From a virus: a DNA stretch of 30,020 bases. The notes below the pieces were generated by a model. That model saw only the letters and a list, made by a program, of their open reading frames with translations, was not told the DNA's origin and did no database searches. Both the position numbers and the translations under genes were made by a program. Each line of letters begins with the position of its first letter. Position 1 is the first letter of the stretch. This document shows, in pieces, positions 1 through 9,900 of this stretch. Location: IMG/VR virus record IMGVR_UViG_3300009497_000027, positions 1 through 30,020 of that record. One strand, given 5' to 3'.

Positions 1-939
1 CAAGCATCGTCAAATCCAGAAGTTAATTTAGAAACCTTAACAGTCCCGCAGGGGCAGCGAGAAGTCGCAGAGTATCAAACTTCAAATCAGACAGTGCCCG
101 GTCAGTATATGCCTCCCGAAAGAGTGTACCCCGCTCCCGATTCAACATTAGAGGGTGGCCGCGGTGGTATTGATGTGAACGAGAGCTTTAAGCAAAACCC
201 AGCACTGCAAACGGATGGTAGTGGTAATATATTACCCCCACCAGATGGCCCTGGAGATGATATAACAACATACTCTCCACCCGATGTTTCAAACTTACCT
301 CCGATAGAAGACATTCTTTCTAAATTACCGGAAGCACCCGGACGACCCCAAACGCCTTACTCTCCACCTGATGTTTCAAACTTACCTCCGATAGAAGACG
401 TTTTTTCTAAATTACCGGAAGCGCCCGGACGACCCCAGCAAGAGCCAGCACCCGCACCAGCATCAAGAGCTCCAACACCCCCGCCGACTCAGCCAAAAGC
501 TCAAGGCCAGTCCCCAGTTTACGGAAAAAAAGACGACGGCACTTACGGAGTGGTTGGTTACAGAGATAACCGAGAAATGAAAAAAGGTATGGGTGGTACT
601 AGAATAAAAGAATGGACGGCATCCATGGACAGAGATCGAAGGGAAGACGATTTCATGAATCGTGCACGCCAGGGACAAGTCTCTAACCCGCTTAATTCGG
701 AATACAATCGAGCACTTGGTCAACAAAACGAAGATGCATTTGCAAAAAGAAGAGCCCAACAAGCCGAGTTCGCCAGAAAATCCGCCAGAGAGAAAGAGCT
801 CGCCGCAATGCCAACACCAAGAGCAAACGCTGCTATGGATATCATGAACGGACTACCTCAAGCCGATCAAGTAGGAATAGTAAATCAATACCGAAAAAGA
901 AGAGGCGAAAAGCCTATTTTTAACCCATACTCGGCTTAA
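1..939 (+). CDS. Pro/Gln-rich virion-associated protein, 5' end cut by window
   Basis: The frame is open from base 1, so the gene begins outside the window. A GTG at 94 is a possible internal start, but the upstream codons look equally coding. At least 312 residues are visible. The N-terminal half is low-complexity, rich in Pro, Gln, Asp and Ser, and holds two near-identical 29-residue units (bases 271-438). The C-terminal half is charged and probably helical, rich in Arg, Lys, Glu and Ala, ending FNPYSA. There is no signal peptide or membrane segment in the visible part. It ends 12 bases before the giant polyvalent gene, so both are probably co-expressed and this is likely a virion or ejection protein. 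I do not recognise a family; the function is inferred only from position and composition. Confidence 0.8.
   Translation, partial: QASSNPEVNLETLTVPQGQREVAEYQTSNQTVPGQYMPPERVYPAPDSTLEGGRGGIDVNESFKQNPALQTDGSGNILPPPDGPGDDITTYSPPDVSNLPPIEDILSKLPEAPGRPQTPYSPPDVSNLPPIEDVFSKLPEAPGRPQQEPAPAPASRAPTPPPTQPKAQGQSPVYGKKDDGTYGVVGYRDNREMKKGMGGTRIKEWTASMDRDRREDDFMNRARQGQVSNPLNSEYNRALGQQNEDAFAKRRAQQAEFARKSAREKELAAMPTPRANAAMDIMNGLPQADQVGIVNQYRKRRGEKPIFNPYSA
271..438 (+). repeat. Tandem 87-bp coding repeat, two copies
   Basis: Two in-frame copies begin at 271 and 358 with a period of 87 bp (29 residues). Each encodes YSPPDVSNLPPIED, a short variable part, then KLPEAPGRPQ. They differ mainly at synonymous sites and at IL versus VF in the middle, so the duplication is old enough to have drifted but still conserved. 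Confidence 0.9.
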
Positions 940-951
940 CGCCTAAAGTTT

Positions 952-3900
952 ATGTCTTTCGACGACTCAGTTCTCAACGACTTAGGAATTAACGACAACT
1001 CAGGCGAAAAAGACGACGGGTTCGAAAAGTTTCTAAGCAAGCCAATCCAAAGGCAGTATCAGCCATTTGGCGGGCCGAAGCCTCAGACCCAAAGCTCAAT
1101 AGCTGAGCCCCAATACGCTCCGCCCGAGCCTCAGCCTCAGCCGCAAGCTCAGCCATATCATAATTTTAATGATTATGATCTCGATGCTTATGAGCAGGCA
1201 AAGAAGCAGCACAGCCAGATTAGTCAGTATGCTCGCGAGAACAAAAAATCCGCGAGTCATTACGGGAGTTTGTACGATGATTTCAAGAAGAAAGAATTCA
1301 CACCCTACTTTGAAAGCATGGGTGGATTCGGAGACTTTGAAACTGACGAGGAGTACATCAGTGCAATCGATGAAATGTACAAATCCGATCTCAAGAACAG
1401 TCAGTCAGAAGATGGATTTTTCGGTGCTTCCGACGCAAAACTTGCGTCCCAAGAAAATTTAAAAAAATACGCATCCTGGAACCAACCAAATGGGATGCGG
1501 GACAAATTTCTCAGGCTAAAGGCCGAAAGGGATAGGCGTAAGGCCACAGCGGAACAGGCAGAGTCTATGGAATATGCTCTGTTCGAACAGATGACCAATA
1601 TCCCAATTGCTCAGCGCGAGGCTTTGGACGCGAGTCTTAAGTCACGAACCGCAAAACCGAGAAGCAAGAAGGCAACCGACGAAATGCTTAACCAGATGCA
1701 GTTCGAGGATCCGGTCGTTGACATGGTCACCGGTGAGGTTATTAATTTAGAAAAGACTGACCCAAGAACTAGCCCGCCATCCGCAGTTAATATGGTTACG
1801 GGTCAAAGGACTCCAGCCGCAGGTAAGCAGGCTAAAAGATTAGAAGCTGCAATGCGTGGGGACATGGCCGGATTCATGAGCCGCAGGGAATCGGTCGCTA
1901 AGGATAGACAACTTCGGGACAAAGGATTCATGTTCTCAAATGGTGGTCAAATTGACGGACGACCTATTGGCATGAGCCGTAAGGATACTGATCTTCTTGA
2001 TCTCGAGGAGATGAAGAAGGCTGGAATGACAGAGTACAAAGGTCAGCCTATTGAACAGGCAATCGAGTCTTTGGGTGGAATGGAGAGAGTAAAAGTCGCG
2101 AAGGTCATGCAATCCGTCTATGCCGCGAAAAGTAATTACGAAGATGTACAGCTTGAGTATTTAAAGAATTCCGGTGGAGCAAAGGGCGATGCCTTGCGTG
2201 AGAAAATGGAAGCGGCCAGGGAAGAAGTAAACAAGACTATTGGATTAGCGGCACAGTTCGGATTGGATAATGAATTATTCGAGCAGGCTGAAACGACTGG
2301 TTGGTTATCTGCTATTGGGAATGCGGTTAAGCGTGGATTGCTCATGAGTGAAATGAGTAATTATACTCCCGACTTTCTAACCAATACATTGGATGCGGAT
2401 GAGATGCAGAAATTCATTGAGATTGCATCTGAAATCGAGGAGTTACCTACGAGCTCAACCATGAAACGGGTGAAGTCAACCAAATCGGATGGCCCTCTCG
2501 ATGCGATAGGAAATCTGTTATTTGATAACCCCGCCGCGATTCCTGAAATGTTTGTGGAATCAATGGCATCATTTCTCCCATCCGCAATTAAATGGATGCT
2601 TCCTACCGCTGCAACAGGAGCATTGGCCGGTTCAATCATCCCCGGAGCTGGAACGGCCGCGGGTGCAACTTTTGGAGCTCGAGCATCATGGGGTACCGCA
2701 TCATTTGTTTTGGAAGCATCGGGCATGGCATTGGAAGGGATGCAGGAATTAGGAATTGATTGGAAGAATCCAAAGATATTTGCGGCCGCATGGACCAATG
2801 AAAGCATAAGAAATAAGATCCAAAAGAAGATGGTTCAGAAGGGTACACCGATAGCGGTCGCCGATATGCTTACGGGTATGATGGCTGGTAAAGTCATGGC
2901 AATTGCGAACCATACCGGTAATGCAATGTTCAAGGGTGGTAAGCTTTTAAATAAGACACAGTTTAATAAAACCGCTGGAGCTGTTCCTCGGTTCACAAAA
3001 TTCCAAAAAACCCGTAATGCTGCGGCCGAACTAGGTGCAGATTCGCTCATGGGTATGTCCGGAGAATATCTCGGACAATGGGCAAGTAAAGAACCTGGCG
3101 AGGATTGGGACTGGGATGCAATTGCCGCTGAAGGAATTGTTGGCGTTGGCCCAGGTGTACTATCATCCGCACTGGAAATGCGCAGTCGAAGCGGAAACTA
3201 TTTTGGCAATGCACCGATTGAAATAACCGGCGAGCAGATGACCGAGACAGGATCCATGGGAACTGTTACCCGTGCCGGATATTCCGCACCTTATCAGACA
3301 TTTAATGATGCCGAATCAATGATGGGGCATCTCGGCACATTGAAGGGGGTTAGTCCAGAATCACTAGAATTTACCCGAAGCTTTTTAGAGCAGATGTACG
3401 CCGCCAAACCGGAAGAGATGGCGAATTTAAAAATCGCATTTAGCCCACGGACTCCAGATTCTAATATGGAAAATCGCGGCACCTTCGAGTCACGCGACGG
3501 CCAGAATTTAATGTACATTAACGAAGAGCAGTTTGCTGCTGACCCTATGGGTGCGTTCATGCACGAATCCGGTCACTTCGCTCGAGTTTTTATTCTATCC
3601 GATTCCGAGCTGATGACATTATGGGACGGCCTTGGTTCTGATGCTCAACTCGAAGCTTATGCTCAATACTTTACAAAAAAACCTGATCTATCTTTTGACT
3701 CACTTCCTGAGAATGAGCAGAAAAAAATCAGACGCGCGTTTGACCGTACTAAAAGAACTGCACCCGACGTTCTAGCTGAGGAGTGGTTTTCATACCAATG
3801 GGGTAGGGTGCTTAATGAGCAGACAGCTGATAAGAATATAGCAAGCAAACTTAAAAGTTTTAAGGACGGAATTTTAAAAGATGCACTCGCACCTTACATC

Positions 3901-6900
3901 GGAACTGAAGATTTAGCCGGATCCACTAAGTCCGAAAAAAACATACTAAATGCACGGATTTTACAATTCCTAGGATACGAGAACGGAATGCCTACCCCCA
4001 AGGTTCCAGACGAAGGAGGCAAGCCCAGTAGCACGACCCCGCAGACCAAGGAGCAGACCCAAAGAAAGCTTAACGCAATGCCGGGAACCCCGCAGGAGAA
4101 ATCCAAAATCGCAAAAGCGGTTAACGCAATGCTCGGCGCGGACATCCTTACGGAAAGCCCGTCATTCTATTCGAATATGAACAGAGCCGCAGCGGTCGCA
4201 GCGTCCAAAGATATCGAGGATATTGAAAAGAAAAAGGAAGATGCGGAAACTGTAGCGGATACACTTAAGGAATCTAATCTTAGACGATTAGAAAAGAAAA
4301 TAGCTAAAAGAAAAAAGACCGATGGTTATGACGCAAAAGATCAACCACAAGACACCCCCTCTCCAGAAGAATTAAATGAGCAACAGCTTAGAGAGGAGTC
4401 GGGTTTTCAACCAAAGCCCAAGCCAGAGGAAATAAGTGAATCACCAGGCGGAAAAGAATTACCTAAAGAATTAGGAACCGTACCACGGGAACCTCAAAAG
4501 TCCGACGGTCTATTTCCAACAAAGCCAAACTCCAAAGCTGCACAAAAAAGAATCAAAAGAGCGGAGAAGAAGGAAGCACAGAAAGCGGAGATTAGGAAAA
4601 AGCGCGATGCTATAAGGAAAGCGAAACAAAAAGAAACAGTCCCATTCCGAGTCGATGAGATTGCTCCTAAAGATTACGAGAAACCTAGAGCTAGTAGAAC
4701 GTTTGACACACCAGCACCAAAACTCGGAACCGAACAGGATAAACTCAATCAACGCACTCCTTCCAAAAATAATACAACCGCTTCGGTTAACCCAAAAGCA
4801 ACAAGCAGAAGCGAGCAGGAAATACTTAAGCTCGATAAAATTCTTCCAAAAACAAAAGAAGAACTAGATCAAATTCGCGATTTAAAGGATCAGTTAAGCG
4901 AAAACCAAGCAAAGTTTGATTCAGTAGTTTCTTTAGACAAAGCGATCGAGGCAGCAGTACAAGAACTAGCGGAAGAGGGCAGCCCAAGCATTACTCAGAT
5001 CATTTCCAAAGTTCTTAACCTAGAAACATTACTCAAGCTGTCCCCCATCTCATTTGTATCCGAAATTGAGAAAGCGATGAACCCTACCGCCAGCCGATCC
5101 AAGGTTCCAAGCTCCAAGGACATTGAGGACATGGCAACCGAGGCGAGGGAGAGAATCGAGGATATTAAAGAATTGCTCAACCTCAGACTCGCGGAGATCG
5201 ACCGGGAAATCGCAAGCCTTGAGAAAAGTCCAGCAGCTCAACCCCAGCCAGCGGCAGGGTGGCAAAAGTCCACAGCACCCACTCCAGCAAAAGTGTTTGC
5301 AGGCATTGGTAGTAGAGCGCTCCCCCCTAGTGCTCAGAAAGAAGTTGCAAAATTATTCAATCAAAAAGGCCAGTCGAAACCGTCAAAAGTTCATTCAGGA
5401 TCCGCTAAAGGTTCAGACTATTTATTTGAAATGCTCGCTGTGAAAGCAGGAATTGCTGTTGAAGCTCACACTTTTGAAGGCCATCGAGGCACAGCAGGCG
5501 ACCCCGCTAATTTCAAGAAGCATTCGCAAGAGGAGCTAAATAAAGCCGACTCTGCTTTAAAAAAAGCTAACGAGACATTAGGTCGTACCTTCCCCGCCAA
5601 AGACCAACATACAAATAATTTACTCCGGCGTAACTACTACCAAGTAGTGGACTCAGATCAGATAATAGCCTTTGCACCCTTACTAAACGGACTTGTTCAA
5701 GGAGGCACTGGCTGGGCTGTTCAAATGGCGATTGATATGGGTAAAGAAGTCCACATCTTCGACACCAATACAGCTCAGTGGTTCAGCTGGCCCCAGCCAG
5801 CAGCCCAAGGCCAAGGGCCGAAGGTCAGATACCTCGGCGGTGTAAAAGCAGTTAATGAAGCTGAGGCTAAAGGTGAGGGTGTGAGCACTTTAAGAAAAGC
5901 GGGTGAGCAGCATTTTGGAAACCCTTTTAGCCACCTCGACAATTCCAGAGACACTACTAAAACCGGAACCAGAACAGAAGCTGTGGAAAAATATAAGCAG
6001 TGGTTAGCCGGTACCGATTTTAAAAATGTAAAACAGGAGCGTAGAAAGTGGGTTATAGATCAAATTGAGTCAGGAGCGTTAGAAGGTAAGGACTTACTCT
6101 ACTATACAAAACAGCAACCTAATCACGCAGAAGCTCTTGCTCAGTTCATCGCTAGCAAAGGCCAAGGGCCGAATGCCGGAGCCCAAGCAGAAATAACCGA
6201 GCTCCAGTCAAAGCGTAAGCTTGTAAAAATGTACCTCCACTTCATCGCCCCCGAGGAGGCATCCGTTGATTGGAAGGATGTACCGCATAACTTAATGACC
6301 TACCGCAGATATAAGATGGTAAAGGGCAATAAAGTATACAGCCCGGAGTACAGTAAGTTCCAACCGGTCACCTATGGCATGCTCGCTAGTATGAAGGATT
6401 GGCAATTTAAAGATGACAAGTCCACAGAATACCCGAACATAGAATATAAAGTAAGTCGTCAGGAGCGGGATAAGACCGATCTAAGGAGCCCACAAGAATA
6501 TCTTTGGGATTATGTAAATCACGAATTTAAACCACCACCCGTTTCCGATAAAGATAAAGCAGAAATAGGAAAACCTTTTTACGGAGGACTAACCGAAAAC
6601 CAATACCGTATGAAACTGGAAGCTATAAAAGCTTCTGCTATGTTCACTAAGCAACAGGATATTGGTAAGGAGCCTATGGGTTCTGCTCGTTGGGAAGTGG
6701 AAAATGATATTAAACAAGAAGCCCGACGCGGATACCCCAGCGGTTTTACCACAGAGCGCGGAGCAAATTTTGGAGCGGTTATTGCCGAAAGAATTAGGCA
6801 AAAGGGTTTGTCCGGAAAAGTAAAATCAGATGGTACAAAAGCATACGCAAATTTCGATTTAGAAACTCTCGAGCCTACAATTACCGACGTTGTAGCACTG

Positions 6901-9900
6901 ATGATGGCTAACGGCCGAACATTAGAACTGCTAGGTGATCCAAGCGATTCCATGAAAGATTTCGACCACATGCTTTTTGTAATCGCACGGGAAGAAATGA
7001 AATCCAAACTTCTCGGGGAGAAGGATAAAGGTGGTGTTCCAAGCGATCTGGAAAATCAATTTGAATATGCAGAAGAAGACGGCGATCCGTTTATAAAAGT
7101 TCAGCCCGGTGCAACACTAGCTAAGACTCTGCTTGGGGTGTTGAGTACAAAAGCCCGTCTCAAATTTGAAAGAGATTATTTAGATTACATCGTAGAAAAT
7201 ACGCAACTTTCCGATTCAACGTCTACCAAATTAAATTTAGAAATGAGCAAAGAAGGGATGCGTCTAGACTCCCTCTCCGGAGACAACCCCAAAGTAGCTC
7301 TTGAAAAACTTGGAGAATACCTAGACTCCATTAAAGAAAAACGCGGAGTTGATGTTCGCGGTAAGCTTGTACCAATACCTAGAAAAGTTCAGAAAAGTCT
7401 AACAGAAGCCTATGAACTTCTCCGTGCAAGAGTTGATAACGAGAAGTACTTAAGCGACCAGTTGAACGGTCACACAATAGAAGTTATCGGTGGAGTCTCC
7501 AAACCTCAGTCAAAAACAGTTTCAAAGTTCCGAGTAAAACCGGAAGATGTTTATGATTTCAGAAGACCGTTGAGTCGGACATCCGAAAACATACCCGCAA
7601 AAGGTGATCACGGAGCTTTTACCGCCGGCGATATGTATAAAACCTTTGATGTCATGACAGCCTTTTCTAAAAGGCGTGAATCTCCTGAGCTTGTAGCCGA
7701 CATGATCATGGGTGCATCGACGGGATTCGAAAAAGAAAGAACTAATGTTGGAAAATCCGAGACTCTACCCAATAATCCAATAAACATGGATCGGGCTGAA
7801 GCGGATCTACTATCATCAACAGATATTAGTGCAGTCGATCTAGCTAACTGGTATTTAGGAGCTAAGGGTTCTGAAGTTAAGAGAATGGCTGACTTGCAGA
7901 TGACCCCGTCATCTAAGGATAATAAACAACTACCAGGCGGCCTTGGCGAAGGACTCCTTCCCTATGTCTTTAGAGATTTCATAACTGCAATGTATGAAAA
8001 TTTAAATATCAAAGATTTAGATCTTAAGATCAAAGACGCAGAATCTGATAAAACCTTTGATTGGACTTATACCGAAGGTCGAATGATGATGGGTGGAGAA
8101 CTTGTCGATTTTAACATGTTCACAGACAAAGAAGGTATGATGCATCCAGAAGTTATGGAAGCACTGACCCGACCCATTGTTCAGGCAGTTTTAGATGCTG
8201 AAGGCATTGATGTATACGATCAGTTTGACGCAAATTCAGAAAACATTCTTCAGCGGGATACCCAGAAAGCCGAAAGCTTTGACAAAGATGACTCCGCGGA
8301 GATGCAGACTGAAGCAGACGACACAGATTCAGGTGCTCAAACATCAAAAGTTGAAGTTAACCCCGTAGAACAGGAATCTTTAAACCAGTTCCAAAATGAC
8401 AAAAGACAGGAGCTTGGTGTTGATCCTGACCCAGTAAATAAAAACCCGGTCGAAAAACCAATTACGCTATCGGATCTTGTTAAGTCAAATTTGAAAGACA
8501 AAACTCCTGAGGAGATAAAAGCTTTCACCGACGACTCAATGACTGACAGCTTTAAACAAGCTCAGTTAGCAGAAAACATAAAAGAATTTGAGGAAACCTT
8601 CACCCCCAAGAAAAGCAAGAGCAAGAACCGCACGCTCAATTCCGATGCGGGCAAGCAAGAGATGCCGATGTCACCTTTAAATGTCTATCGAAGCACCGAC
8701 GCAGACTTTGGGTTTGAAGAGGATTTTAGATTAGAAACAACCGTAGGCCAGGAGCTTAAAAAATTAGGCATTAAAGTAGACAAAAACGGTGTCCCCTATA
8801 CTGACAATAAAGTCGCAATCAAAAAAGGGTTCCCGATGATTTTGTACCGGGGGGTAAAATACAACCCGAAAACCAAAACTACAGGTCGGCCAGCCGAAGG
8901 AGTTTTCTTCACTCGAGAATTTGAGACCGCAGAGGCGTATGCCAACGGCTATAAGATGTCTGGTAATTACGAAGCGGACATGAAGGCCATGGACAGCTAT
9001 CGGGATGAGCTCAAAGCCAACGGTGAAAAATTAATAGTATTTTCTTACCTCTACCAATCTCCCGGTAATAGTATGACTAAAAAAGCTGGGATTGCGCCGA
9101 AACAAAAAGAGCTAACCGTCGGTACTATGGAAGGGCCAGAAGACTATAATGCGATGCTCGAGTTTGGCGAATACACTTTTGGAAGCGGCACAGGTGAAAG
9201 ATCTTATGTTTTAAAAACATCTCAGTTATCAGGTTTAGATGGTTTGCTAGCTGCACACGAAATCAATGCGGATTCGAGTATTAATGAAGATGGTAGCACT
9301 CCTAAACTAATACCTTTTAATGAAATACCTCAGAATGGTCTAAACCCTCGAGAGTTAGATAAGTTTGAAAGAGAAGACACAGAGAGAAATCTTCAAAACC
9401 GCACGCTCAATTCCGATGCAACGCTGACCAGCGATGTTAACCCAAATCTTGCGAAGGCAAACCTTCTCAGCAGAATTGCGGGCGATAGCGAATTAAAAAA
9501 GAATTTCGAGGAATGGCTTAAGGACAAAAAGGATTCAGAATTAGCCGGTAGCTTTATGATGAGCTTTGTTGACCAGGCGGATCCATTAAAGAAAGTACAC
9601 CGCTCACTATTTGAAACACTCAAAGCAGCGGGAATGGACATCACTAAAGGCCCAATGCGTAGTCTTTACAATATGCTCAATGTCCACGGCAAATGGCATC
9701 AGTATTTCGGAAAAGGGTATGACACCGTTGAACAGGCAAGGATCCAATATATCCAGCCAATTAAGGATGCGATGCTTAAATACGGTATCGATCAAGGTAC
9801 CTTTGGAAATTACCTCCTTGCCCGTGCTGCACCGAGTAGGAACCAACATCTCAGGGATAAGGTCAAAAGACTACAGAAGGAGGCCGAAGGATTGACCGGG

